Source of the DNA: Cannabis sativa
Taxonomy: Eukaryota; Streptophyta; Magnoliopsida; Rosales; Cannabaceae
Reading direction: 5' to 3'
Assembly (NCBI RefSeq): GCF_029168945.1
Contig: NC_083601.1
Span: 37,623,660-37,687,659 of the forward strand
Length of the DNA: 64,000 nt
Numbering within the stretch: the stretch's first letter is position 1; every line of letters begins with the position of its first letter. Shown here piece after piece: positions 10,707-22,639 of this stretch. A model generated the notes under the pieces. It ran no database searches. It had not been told where the DNA came from and saw only the letters and a list, made by a program, of their open reading frames with translations. The translations under genes and the position numbers were made by a program.

Positions 10707-13380
10707 TCATGCCAAGTTACGGTAGAATAAATCTACGCCCATCTCTCGCCGAAAGAGCGACATATGCTGATCATGTACTCCATCGAATGGTAGATCCAAT
10801 AACTTATGCTCAATATGCTCTATGACGTACATTCCACAATCGCCGCTGCAATAGTAGGTAAACGCCAAATTTAATAAACCATAGAGAATATTATAAAATT
10901 TTTTTGTTAATTAATAAACATACTATAAAAAAATGCATTTAAATTACCTCGATTTTGTCTGAGGTACAACTTTATTGTCCATCATTTCCCGATCGAAGGG
11001 TCTGACCTGACTTTCGGAGGCTGTCATTTGAGGGACCATCACCATGTAATGAGTGTCACATACACCACACTGGTCCACCAATTTGGCTAGTAAAGGGCAC
11101 CACACATCCATAAGCGAATTCAGTTCGTCTTTCGTTAGAGATCCAAGACTCGAATCGAAGAGGAATATCTTCCACAACTCAAGAATTGACCTCCATAGCG
11201 ATCCAATGTTCGGTACGTTCAAGAACATGGACATGTATATGCACTCCATACCCTTCCAAGAAGGCAAAAATTGGTTTGGATCCCCACGAAGGAGTTCCAA
11301 GATGGACTCATCCCAAACAAAACCATCATGGTCAGTATTGCTCTTCCAAGCATCCCACCGACCCTCGACGATGAGGTAAACCAAGATGGCATCACGGTAC
11401 ACTTACGTGGGTACAACTCCGGGAAGAAGTGTTGCCTCCTCCTCATCATATGGAAAGCAGCATCCAAATGCTGCACAGCACATATAAATAAGTCAACAGT
11501 AAATAACAACATTAAAAAAAAAAAAAACAAATAACAACGGTAAAAAGCGATGAAAATAACAACATATAATACTTAGTTAATAAACTTACGTCATCGAAAG
11601 CCATAGGTTGTACGTATTTAGGGTCGAGAACCAAGCCACGCCACACGTACCGAGTGAAGACGTCCTCGGATACTTGTTTCCGATGGTTCCCACTAACCAA
11701 TTTCGAAAACTATGTAGTAGCTTCTCATCAACGGGCCGAAGTGGGTCAACATTCACATTGGTTGTTGATGGCTTCATCTTCTTCTTCATTTCGGTGTACT
11801 CGTCAAACCACCTTGGCCTTTTCTTCGTTCTCTTCTCCATAGGTGTTGGAACGGTCTCTAAAACTCGAACCTCTGAATCTTGGGTATCTCCAATGGACGT
11901 GGCCAGGCATGTTACGAGGTGTCCGAGTACATCTTCCTCATCATTAGGTACGTAATCATTCGGAAGAATGAACTCATCTCACTGGAGACACGGCGTACGT
12001 GGCTCTGCCTCTTGGGCCTTCTCTCGATCTCCCATAAGAGCCAATAGGGTCTTCAAGTAACCCATTATCTCATTCGCCCTTTCAAAATATCGGTCGACGC
12101 CTTGCTTCAAAGCAGTGTTCCTTTTCAACACGCTCCAATCTTGCCAATATGGCGAGAAGATATTGGCACCCGAGGGTGAGGTGCGGGAATAGAATCTTGC
12201 CGCGGCATAGATGCGAATCGGGCATTGAGGCAGACGGTGGAACAGAACGGGCCCCTGATGGTGGAGAATGTGGTGGTGTATCATCTACGAAGATTCCGGC
12301 TTCCTCCGCTCCATTGTTCTAGCGTGAGTGCAAGCTTTGAAGCTTGGGCTGCGCAAACTATCTGAGTAGAGGTGGCCATCATCGCCAATAACCAATTCTT
12401 CCATATCCCTGAAATGAGGCGCCTCACCTCCGGTGACGTGGCTCAAAACTCGGCCTCATTGCTCCGCGGTTATAAAACGGAGTACACCGTCAGCGCAAAT
12501 TATAACAAATTGATTATTAGACTTAAATTAAAATAAAATAAATAAATAAACGTAAGAAATCTGATGAGATTAACAAACTCACTTTTTTTGCAAATAATAC
12601 GATGACTTCCTCTTTCAAGTGGGGCATCCTTACTCTCCCAATTCACCATTCGGGAAAGCGATGCGATCTTCGATTGCAAATTTCTCAGCCGAAGCTCGAG
12701 GATGGACTCGCAAGCCCAATCTTGCAATGCTACAGCATATCCATAGGCCGAATACTTTGACTCCTTCTGAGTCGTTCCGCTTCACAATCTTATCATCCAT
12801 ATGCTTTTTCTTTTGTACGAAGTCCTTACTCCAAGTATCTTTCAACAAGTTGAAAGAAATTTTCCCCCACGGGTAATTGTAGAAAAAATGGAGGTCCTCG
12901 ACCATTCTAATGATAAATGGGGGAACCGGGTTCTTCTCTTCTTTCCCGGTCGAACACCCATCACGAACAGCACCAAACCCCACGTGTAACAATCATCCTT
13001 CTCAGTGCAACTCTCAAAGACGCCGCGCATGACGACCAATGTCGATAGATGGATCCCCATTAAAATATTCTACTATCAAACGGTCTGACGTCGCCCTCTC
13101 CGAAACCTCGGCCTCGGTCGGTCCCACGTAACAAATTAAGCCCAGTCACCAAGGCAAACTCGGTTCGAGTAGAATCGGCATCTCTTCTTTGCAATATAAA
13201 AATGCACCTCATCATCTTTATACGATTTTATCTTATGCATGAAGAGTTGATGGATAAGAGCACCTGAAAACGCTAATGGCTCTCTCTCAAAAAAATTGTT
13301 GAAATGGGATTCCTCCTTCACCCTTTCCAACAACTGCATTTGTACAAACTTGGCTTTTACTTTGGGGTAATAGTAACTAC
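10707..13380 (-). pseudogene. DUF1985/Ulp1-like (C48) cysteine protease gene carried by the MULE, frameshifted
   Basis: On the minus strand, the N-terminal part (13339 down to 12630) shows DUF1985-type blocks: FSGALIHQLFMHKI, KKRCRFYSNRVCLGDWA and YNYPWGKISFNLLKDTW. The middle (12284-11586) is a variable linker. The C-terminal part is a Ulp1-type peptidase. HW is readable only after a frame change (EHWIAMEV near 11210), followed by WKIFLFDSSLGS. An exon ending at 10948 (VPQTKS) splices through a GT-AG intron to one starting at 10845 (SGDCGMYVIEHIEHKLLDLP), which places the conserved Gln and the nucleophile Cys. Stop at 10707-10709. The family removes SUMO or ubiquitin-like proteins; its role in transposons is unknown. 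Frame breaks suggest decay or sequence errors. Confidence 0.75.
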
Positions 13381-13439
13381 CGCCCCCGCCAGAGTAACAC
13401 GACCAGTGTAATGTTCAGACACTGGCAGTAAAAGTCGTG

Positions 13440-14385
13440 GAACTTTGGAAGACTGAAAAAAAAAAATTATATTACACCCTAAACCTATAAATAAACAACA
13501 ATTAATCATTAATAATAAAACAATAATCAATAAATAATAAAAAATTAATAAGACAATAAAAATTAATACAAAAAATAATAATTAATAATAAACAATAATT
13601 AATAAATAATACAAATTAATAATTAATAATTAGTAAAAAAATAATAATTAATAATAAACCTTAATTAATAATTAACAAAAATTAATAATTAATAACTAAT
13701 AATTAGTAAAAAATTAATAAATAATAAAACAATAAAAAATAATACAATAATTAATCATTAATAATAAAACAATAATCAATAAATAATAAAAAATTAATGA
13801 GACAATAAAAATTAATACAAAAATTAATAATTAATAATAAAAAAATAATTAATAAATAATACAAATTAATAATTAATAATTAGTAAAAAAATAATAATTA
13901 ATAAAACAATACAAATTAATACAATAGTTAATAATTAATAATAAACATTAATTAATAATTAACAAAAAATAATTAATCATTAATAATAAAAAAAATTATT
14001 AATAGAAGGATTATTAATAGAAAAAACACTAATTCATAATTAATAACAAAACAATAATTAATCATTAATAATAAAAAATTATTAATAAAATAATTATCAA
14101 TCATTAATATAAAACAATTATTAATAAACAATTTATTAATATAACAATTATTCATAATTAATGTAAAACAATTATTAATAATTAATAATAAAAAATAATT
14201 AATAATTAATATAAAACAACTATTAATATAAAACAATACCTAGTAAATAATATAAAATTATTATTAATAGAAAAACAATAATCAATAATTAATAATAAAA
14301 CAATTATTAATACTAAAACAATAATTAATAAAAAAAACAATATTCAATAAATAATAATTACTAATTAATAAAACAAAAAAAAAAA
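13440..14385. repeat. ATTAATAAT-rich low-complexity block in the MULE
   Basis: About 950 bp built almost only of AATTAATAAT, AAACAATAA and AATAAT units. It contains a duplicated sub-block: the stretches around 13500-13660 and 13750-13900 are near copies. It matches in inverted sense the TTATTA block at the left end, so the element has AT-rich shoulders on both sides of its genes. Confidence 0.85.
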
Positions 14386-14395
14386 ATCATCCCAA

Positions 14396-14672
14396 GGGTC
14401 CGATGGCTACAAATCGGACCTTTGTAGTCCGATTGGTAGCCATCGGACCCATACAAAATAATTACCCATTAATATTTAAAAAAACGAAAAAAAAAAAAAA
14501 AAATTGATTGGCCCGATGGGTCCGATTGGTACCCTATCGGACCATCGGGCCCACTTTATTGGACCATCGGGCCCTACCAGATAGACCATCGGGCCCACTT
14601 TATTGGACCATCGGGCCCATACCAAAAAGACCATCGGGCCACCTTCTTCCCCATCGGGCCACCTTCTTCCCC
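14396..14672. repeat. Right subterminal repeats and hairpin of the MULE
   Basis: A perfect 15-bp inverted pair, GGGTCCGATGGCTAC at 14396-14410 and its complement at 14436-14450, could form a hairpin. From about 14507 there are six or so copies of CCATCGGGCC-type motifs at roughly 20-60 bp spacing. They are the reverse-complement counterpart of the motifs at 6895-7312. Confidence 0.8.
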
Positions 14673-15161
14673 CCAAATCCGAACGCATATTCACCATTTT
14701 TTACAGTCAAAATCCAATTTTTACGGATCCGAATCCCATTTTCACAATAAATTTCTTAAATCTTACCAATAATATTTCACAACTCAAACTAAATAAATCT
14801 ATAAACCATTTCTAAGAAAAAAAACAAAAAAAAAAAAAACCACTTACCTTTGACATTTTCGGAGTGGGGTCGGGTTGCGAGTTGCTCGGTTGGTCGGGTT
14901 CAGGTTCCACGGTGGTTCGACGGCTGTGGCTGAGTTCGGTTGCTCGGTTGCTCGGTTGCTCGGTGGTTCGACGGGCTGGGCTGGGTTTTGGGTTTTTTAG
15001 GGGATACCGAGAGAAGAGTGAGGAAGAGAGAGAGGTTGAATTTCAAATGAGAGGGTTAAATTTGGAAATTTGGTAAATTGGTCATATATTACCAATTTTA
15101 TTAAGTTTGGATTTAGGGGAAAAATAATATGGTATTTTAAGCATATAAATTCAAATTTCCC

Positions 15162-15816
15162 TCAGAAAATGGACTTACTCCATCAATATCAAGCACTTGG
15201 GATGGACCTTGATGATGCCACCACGGTATGTTAAATTTATTATTATTATTATAATAGGGTAAAATATCAATTATACATTTTCTTTTGTCATGTTATAGCA
15301 CATGATTGTACGTTATGTTTCATCAAAGATGTAGAAAGAAAAGCTTATTGGTGAAGATTATTTCTTTGGTTTGGTTGAATCAATGATTGTTTTTGTAATT
15401 TGATTATACAAAAATGGTAGGTTGTGAACATATTTGCTAAGTACAAGGACATTTTGGTGGATGAGAAGATGATGGCTCAGAAAGGAAAGCTACCACCAGA
15501 TCAAGCAGGAGGAGACAAGCCATGGAAGAATGGCCTTGTCACCTTTGCTGCCTTTATCATCTTTGGCAGCGCTCCTTTGCTCTCTTTTATCATTCTTATT
15601 CCAATTACAGACAATGAATCGGTGAAGTTTCTCGGCGCTTGTTTACTTTCTGCGCTCGCCTTGGCATTTCTTGGAGTGGCCAAGGCAAAGATTGCAGGCC
15701 AAAACTATGCATTATCTGCTTTCACGACTCTATTTACTGGTGCTATTGCTGCTGGCGCTGCTTATGCTTTGGGGTGGATACTGAGGAGCATAGCAGGACT
15801 GGACACAGAAACATAA
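15162..15816 (+). pseudogene. CCC1/VIT1-family membrane protein (MEB-like), 3' half
   Basis: Continues the gene broken at 6405. After the duplicated TCAGAAAA, exon 2 resumes at 15170-15225 (MDLLHQYQALGMDLDDATT). Exon 3 is 15421-15816 (TAA), encoding VVNIFAKYKDILVDEKMMAQKG, a hydrophilic PPDQAGGDKPWKNG loop and three hydrophobic helices (FAAFIIFGSAPLLSFIILIP; a LLSALALAFLGVAKAKI block; TLFTGAIAAGAAYALGW). The loop carrying acidic and Met residues corresponds to the metal-binding domain of VIT-type proteins. Lengths 205+156+56+396 sum to 271 codons in frame with the left half. No stop or frameshift is present in either half, so the only visible lesion is the transposon. Confidence 0.85.
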
Positions 15817-16265
15817 CCCCTATATAGTTACACCCAAAAAAGTCTCAAAACAAGAACAACATTGCTGGACCAAGAGTAGCAGACATTCCGATTTTTCCAA
15901 CGCCCCTTCCCGGACACATATGCTTTCTCTTGTGTTGTGTTAACATATATGTCAGGGACAGGCACTGCTTTTGGGACGAAAATCATAAATCTATTATGGT
16001 TCTCTCTTTCTAATTTAAATTAGCAACCAGAAAATTGAATGGTATTGTTTAAAGATGTACAGGTGTGTACGCTCAATTTTGAACTCGGTACCGCCTGAAC
16101 TGACTCAGCTTAAGAAAAATATTACGCTATTGAAAAGTCTTAAGAAAAATAACAAAAGCTGCAATCAGAGCAAAATTGGCACTGAAAATTTGCCAGCAAA
16201 ATTGGCACTGAAAATTTGCCTCTATAGTTTTTTTTTTAATGTGTAATAAGGTTAAAATGCTAAGT
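15817..16265. other. Short intergenic stretch between convergent genes
   Basis: About 450 bases hold the 3' UTR of the VIT-like gene on + and of SDG40 on -. A small tandem copy (GCAAAATTGGCACTGAAAAT, twice) lies near 16171-16217. No gene is seen. Confidence 0.6.
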
Positions 16266-19200
16266 TCAGTTGCCTTCGCTAAGAGCTAATCGCAAGGCAT
16301 ACTCGGCTTCTCTCAAAAAAAGACGAGTGAGTTGCTTTTGGCCTCGTCGATATACTATACACGACCACTTGTGTCTACTAACCAAGTAACGTTCTGTAGA
16401 TTTATCATCTTCTTCACTGCATCCACAATAAACAAATTAGACTAAATAAAGGGCATCTTCGGCTGAAAATCATAGAAAATCCATACAGCAGTGTACTGTA
16501 TTCCTTTACTTCAACCAATTGCAAACTAACTAGTATTCATATAAGAAACATATTAATACTTCATAGGCCCCCCAATTGTTCTCTTCTAAAGAAAATAAAT
16601 AATAATAATCTAAATATAAAATAATTTAGAAAATTTAGAAAAACCATGAAAATATTTTATAAAAAAGAGAAAGATATTACGAAAAAAAAAGTTATGAAAA
16701 TTTAAGAAAACAGTTTTCTCAATATTTTCCTTAAATTTCTTTCTTTGTAAATTAGAATCCAAACAAGGCTTTGGGAACCGAATTCTCATCTTCAATACAG
16801 ATTTCTTTCAGCTCAAAGTTATTTTCTCATCCTCTAATTGTGTCCAAGTAAGTATCTTTGCTACTACCGTATCTACATTTAGGGTACTAATATATACTAT
16901 GCGAATCAATTTGCTATGTAATGCAAATTAGTCTAAGGACTCCAATTCAAGGAGGAATAACAATAGAAGGAGGAAACGGTACCCTGATTTGTCATCCTTT
17001 ACTACAAGCAGCGAATCTGCAGCTTCAGTGAGATCTGCCCTTTTGAGTAAATCTGTGTCAGAGTCCTCCGTTCCAGAATGTTCTTCAAGTTCAGTCATCC
17101 TGGCATACACAGATCAAGGAAAAGCAACATGGCGATTGAAAAACATGAGTTCTACTCGTATCAGCATAATTGAACAAGAAGATTACCTCATATTCAAAAG
17201 ATCAACAAGAAGTTGGAAAGCTCCAGAATCGCCACAAGCCTCCCACACTGCAGCTCGGACTTCTGTATCAGTTGGTTGCCTCTCCCCTTCGGTTCCAACA
17301 AGCTTTAAGCAAAAATGAAACATTCAACCATTTTCAAGACTTAGGGAAAACAAGAAATGAAACCAAAAATAAGTTGCTTAAAAAGAAACATCATTAGCTG
17401 CTCTATTTCACAAACAATTAGCAAGAGTGAAAATGAAACAACATGTTGCTATGTGCTTCAATAAAGCAAAGAAGTAGCTTGAAAAAAACTACCTCTTCCA
17501 GCATAGTTGAAACTTTATAAAGCTCATCTTCTTGCATGGCTATAGTCCTCAAGACACTCAGAAAATTATCTGGGAATATCAAATTGTCTAGATATGATGG
17601 CATCTTGCGTTGTCCACTCCAGCTGTAGCTGCAAACATGGTCACGTTTGCATTTCTCATCTTCTCCTTTCTGAACACCTTCTGGGAAAAATCCATGATCC
17701 AGCAAACTTTTGGGTAGAAGACACCTCATTTCAGCGTTCTGTGAAACAATTAATCTTTGTATAATCTTTCCTTTTTGAAGGGAAAAAGGGAAAGAGAGAA
17801 AGGATGTACAGGGCATATGATAAAAAAATGTATTGCATTTATGGTTTCCTACTACATACATAACGTGAAATATTAAACAGAAATTTAGAAACCAGACAAC
17901 AAGCAAACCTGTGCTTCAAGGAGCTGTGCTTTCGAATCAGAGAAAGGAACACCCTGAATTGCTTCTACAGGATAGTGAACCTGACCATATAATCATCCCA
18001 TTAGCTATTTTCCTATTATTTGATTCCTTCCAGGTAACCAAATTATGTAGTTGTAGTCCACATATTGGCAAGGCATTACCATGAGATAGTCATCTGGATT
18101 ATTTTCAATAATGAACCCATACAAATAGAGTAGCTCCTGCACAAAAACAACCATTCACTGGATAGACAATTCTAGACATGTCAATGCGTCATAACATTGC
18201 AAAACCATACAGTACTTGACAACAAAAGACTTGAAAAGAAAAGATAGTAACAACCAGAAACAGATAGAATCGTTTTTACTACAAAATATTATTTAGAACT
18301 ATGCCATGGGATTGCTTTTGTAACATAATCTTGGGCAAACCGAAGGAAATCAGTACATTTTTAATGTTGCCCTAAGGGCAGGAAAGTCATTACTAAGGAT
18401 TGTACCAAAAGCGACAACTGTTATAAAGAACATATTTATGTTATAGCTGGAGGAAGCTTAAGCAAGCGATACCAGAGAATTTAGATAATGCAGAGTACAG
18501 TCATAAAAGAGATTAATAATGGTAATGGTATTACAAAATGTCATTCCCCTAGATGACAATTGCTAGTAGTTAGTACCTCATTTCCTTTGTTTCCATAGCT
18601 TATGGTAATTTCTTTGTTGATCTGAAGAGAACTTTGTCCAGCTTCCCCATGGAGGTAAAAAGAATTAAAAATGATTGTCATGAAAAGTCATACAGCTACT
18701 ATTTATTTAAATAGTAATACTCCTGAACCTCAATTGCACCATACTAGATAATGTTGACAACTGACAAAAATTTATCTGTGGGAAAAGATGACATACCGGA
18801 AAGAAGATACATGGAGAAAGGAACACCAGTTATTGAACCAGTTCCATCAATTTCCCATGTTGCTGCTGGCTTTAAATCTGCACAACAAGAACTTCAGCAA
18901 GATGAATGAAATACAACAAATTCAGCTAGGATTTTGCAACAATATCAAGGACAAGGTTTATACAAAATGGATTTTAAACAGCACATTACTATGGAATAAA
19001 AAGTAAAACTGTAAAACCAATTATGGATCATATAAGACTTAATAGACTTCACAGAATACAAATAGATACCATGGTTGCAAAAGTCAATGCCAGGAACAAG
19101 ACCCTCAACCCAGAGAGTCTCCCCTTGTGTTGAACTGGCTGTCTCTTCATTCACTTGACTGTTAAGCCCATGAGCCTGCAATCCTGCATTGAGAAGCAAC

Positions 19201-21167
19201 ATTTTGAATTCAAGAAAAGCCAGATTAGAAAACCTGTAACAATTAAATCCCAAAGATTCATTTCATAAATATAGGCAGGGATAAACATGACTTCACCTTT
19301 CTCATCCACTCCTTTAGCCAACTCTCCACTGAAAATTTTGGGGGAAATCTCAGAACTTTTTTCAGTTGAAGAGCTATCATCTTTTGTTCCTTGAATTTGT
19401 GGAAATACATATGAACGTGGAAGAGGAATGTTCAAACCCCGTGCCCAAAATACAGAGTTTGCCCTACATTACAATTGCATAACAAAAGCAAGACTTCATG
19501 TTAATCAATTATTATTGTGAACTACACTAAGAATAAGATACTTACCATAGGAAATCTTCAAAGCAGACCTCTCTGCAAAGAAGCAGAAAGTTATGTGTAA
19601 GTATTTAGCAATCCTTTATAATTTTCACAATGAATTTTTTGATCTTCAATTTATTCATGAGCTGAGTCCCACAATTCACCTTAACAGTAATACAGACAAT
19701 AACAAACACAAAAACTGAGTTTCAAAAACTAATTAACGATGATGATTTTCGTATGTCATAAAGAGAGGGAAGAAATGAAACGGATATATAGGGGAAGGGG
19801 AAGAGGAATTAAAAGAAAAAAATTTCTACTTCTACACACCTGTCTGAACCTCCATCAAGAGTCAAAAGTTTCTCCACCAAACTCTTGACTTTGTCTTCAT
19901 ACAAAGACAGCAAATTTTTTCTCTGTAAGATAAATATATTTTCTGTCATGCATACTGCAAATGAAGACAGACTACACACTCACTGGAAAACATTAAAATG
20001 TTCAACACATAGAAAAGCCAAATGAGCGGAAAGAGAATCGATACAACTTCCATTGGCAAATCAATGTTTAGGTTCTATGACGCTGCCTCTAGACACTATT
20101 ATGTATTACAGACATCAAACCATGAGATGAGCTGAATGCATGAAATTAACAGTTTAATACATTTGGGTACATCATGCATCCGTGAAACACAATCTAGACT
20201 ATTTTCTGTGACTGGAAGAATCATTTTCTCAGTGAATTTCCTCGAATGCCCATCGAAAAGAAGAAAAGTACGAAATGATCAACTTGTGGATCTGATACCT
20301 GCAAAACAGTTGCTCGATACAATGTTGTCCCCTTCAGCTCAGAAATCTCGTCATCGCTAAACCAAAGTGGATTACCAAAACTGATTGGTAGCATATCAAA
20401 GTACCTGATATTTCACTAAAACATCAAATTTGACCAACTAGAGTAAATAAGTCACAGAAATTTAACAAATTTAATGCTAAACATACGGTTTCCATGAAGA
20501 ATTTTTACGTAGGCGCTCTACTGTTAGAAACAAAATCATCAAGAACCTATCATCCACTTCCCCTTCTGCAAACATCTCTCTACATTCTGATCCAATAAGA
20601 GGATCTTGCAATACTCTCATAGGAGTAATAGCTAAAGCCAGAGGAACAACTAACAGAACCCCTGTTTTGTTTTTAACAAATAACAATTTTGAATGTTTTA
20701 TCAGTGAAGAGTGAATTATGAGACTCTAAACAGAACAGGGAAAAAAGAAACTATCCAATGCAAAATATAAAAGAAAAATTCTGGCATTTCCTTAATTCAT
20801 ATTAGCTATAATCTATACATATAAGTAATATATATAATTATATATATTTATAGGGTGAATACATATAGAATTTAGCAAAATCAACAAACACCCACTAATT
20901 GAAACACAAACCAAGAAATTGTGCTCACCGTCAGAAACATCATTGGCCAAGAAAATACCGAAGCCTTTGTTGGAATCACAATCCTTGATCTTGCAGCCAC
21001 GAAGTTCAACTCCATTAACCTGAATAAACATTACATTTAGACAAGTACAAGTACGTCAAAAGGAGTGAACAATGCACTTGTTAAGAAGGCGAAAGTAAAG
21101 AAAATACTACCTGTAACCACTGACGGAAACAGTCGAGTTTGGCTTCTTCTTCTTCTGCATTTGCCAT
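16266..21167 (-). CDS. SDG40: SET domain protein methyltransferase, SET DOMAIN GROUP 40 type
   Basis: Lysine methyltransferase of the SET/Rubisco-LSMT-like class; the target protein is not predictable here. Sixteen exons in coding order: 21167-21111, 21019-20929, 20661-20487, 20404-20299, 19922-19840, 19572-19546, 19463-19297, 19183-19070, 18877-18797, 18641-18577, 18136-18080, 17980-17909, 17738-17493, 17302-17187, 17099-16983, 16416-16266. They sum to 1725 nt, 574 residues, with consistent phase. SET motifs: GFGIFLANDVSD (residues about 40-50), LVPGIDFCNHD (about 268-274) and ITISYGNKGNEELLYLYGF (about 312-330). The C-terminal substrate-binding-like half ends WSCIVYRRGQKQLTRLFL. Exon 6 is only 27 nt. 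Reading through exon 15 without splicing gives an artificial hydrophobic tail; the last exon restores the conserved end. The protein is somewhat longer than I recall for Arabidopsis SDG40. Confidence 0.92.
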
Positions 21168-21409
21168 GGTCGATGATATGAGGGGCCTTAACTGAGCCGA
21201 GTTTACATATACAGTACTCTCAACGGCCGGACCCTCTTTCGTTACCGGGTTTTGTTGTCTCTCTCTTTTTCTTTTTCGGGTAACCGGATTTTATTTGCAG
21301 CCTTCCCATATATTCAAATACCCGACCCGGCGTCTTCGTTATGTAATTACGAATTCGTGTAAGTATTTTAGGCTAACAATTACAAGATCTAGCTCTAGTA
21401 ATTGTATAA

Positions 21410-21867
21410 GGATATTGGGGGTTAAATTATTTGGATTTTAAATTTTTTAACCTTTAATTATAAAAAATTGATTTTCTTCTGGTAAAACTACTTAAATTTC
21501 AATTTTGTTTTGTACACATAGCAAATTTTTAACTGCCCACGTGTAGACACTTGTACACGTAACAAATTTTTAGTGGCTCACGTAATATTAATTTTAAAAA
21601 ACAATTATAAATATAAAAAATTAAAAAAAAAAAAAACAAACAAAAAAATATTTTTTTCTTCTTCTTTCTTCTTTCTTCTTCTTTTACTACTAAACCCCCT
21701 CCTAGGCCCTCTCTTTCTCTCTCTAATCTCACCATCCAAGACTTCACTGGAACCGAAGCACCCAAGTAGTTGTCGAAGCTCCCAAGCCCTCACTAGAGCC
21801 ATTTGCCCTCTCTTTTTCTCTCTCGATCTTCTCCTTCACAGACCCTATCTCTCTCTTTCTTTCTCGT

Positions 21868-21958
<91 letters not shown>

Positions 21959-22334
21959 GGTGGTCGCCGACGTTGTGCACCGTGAGAGAGAGTGTGAGAG
22001 GGGGTTGGGTGCTAGGATTTGCAAGGGATTTTTTAGTTAAGAAGAAGAAAAAAAAAAGAAAAATAAAAGAAAATAATTTTTTTATTTTTATAACTTTAAA
22101 TTTTTTATTATAATTATTTTTAAAATTAATATTATGTGGGCCACTAAAGAATTTGCTATGTATATAAGTGTGTACACGTGAGTAGTTCACTGTGGCACTT
22201 AACTGTGATTTTTAAACGAAGTGGTACAGAGCAAAACAGAATGGGAGTTTAGGTAATTTTGGCCCTAAAAAATTAATTTTTGTGATTAAGTGTTAAAAAA
22301 TTTAAAATTTAAGTAGTTTAGCCACTAATATTCC
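21410..22334. mobile_element. Non-autonomous MULE with long (over 200 bp) inverted repeats
   Basis: The left arm starts GGATATTGGGGG and the right arm, inverted, starts GGAATATTAGTGG. The arms stay alignable for over 200 bp (shared blocks TTTAAATTTTTTAAC, ACATAGCAAATT, TAGTGGC and TAATATTAATTTTAAAA). Near-identical 9-bp flanks ATTGTATAA (21401-21409) and ATTGTATTA (22335-22343) fit a Mutator-type target duplication. The centre contains a long CT microsatellite and a GC-richer piece that might be a captured host fragment. It lies about 240 bp upstream of the SDG40 start codon. Confidence 0.8.
21872..21954. repeat. (CT)n microsatellite, about 41 units
   Basis: Pure CT tract of roughly 82 bases inside the foldback MULE; repetitive Ser-Leu or Arg-Glu ORFs across it are artefacts. 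Confidence 0.97.
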
Positions 22335-22639
22335 ATTGTATTATATATTTTAAAATATAAAGTTCGTTTGGAGATAAGAGGGTAAATATGTATGAATATT
22401 TAATGTTTTGCTTGGTAAAATAATAATTACACAAAAAAATTAATATTATTTAGTAATTAATATTTGAAATAAAATATTGGCAGAGATGGTTAAAACTTGT
22501 GTTTTGAGTATGAGTGCATATGGGTTCATATTTTTTAGCGAATACCATCAAGAGATTAATGTTGGTGTTATAATTTTAAAGACGTTTCTGTCATAGTTTT
22601 AGCAGTGTAGCCCATGACTATGATGCAAAGTTTTTGAGG

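Larger units (their letters stand above)
6406..15161. mobile_element. 8.76-kb Mutator-like element (MULE) carrying transposase and Ulp1-like gene
   Basis: The termini are GGGAAATTTGAATTT(G/A)TATGCTT, inverted at the two ends (22 of 23 bases match). They are flanked by the direct repeat TCAGAAAA at 6398-6405 and 15162-15169. The repeat is 9 bp if the shared C is counted, the MULE norm. Order inside: leader (6429-6890), subterminal repeats (6895-7312), TTATTA-rich block (7335-7740), MuDR-type transposase on + (7800-10355), Ulp1-like protease gene on - (10707-13380), ATTAATAAT-rich block (13440-14385), subterminal repeats (14396-14672), and a GC-richer leader (14850-15060). Both genes have frameshifts in this assembly. 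The two genes converge on about 10360-10700. The content resembles plant MULEs that carry Kaonashi/ULP-like genes. Confidence 0.92.

Noticed and set aside
14864..15076. Gly/Arg-rich ORF at the right end of the MULE
   Set aside because: Built from TTGCTCGG repeats in the element leader; no domain and ends in the terminal region.
16928..16982. Hydrophobic Leu-rich C-terminus for SDG40
   Set aside because: It is intron read-through after a good donor at 16982-16981; splicing to 16416 gives the conserved family C-terminus in frame.
21603..22040. Ser/Leu-rich and Arg/Glu-rich ORFs
   Set aside because: They are translations of the CT microsatellite and flanking CT-rich DNA in the foldback MULE.
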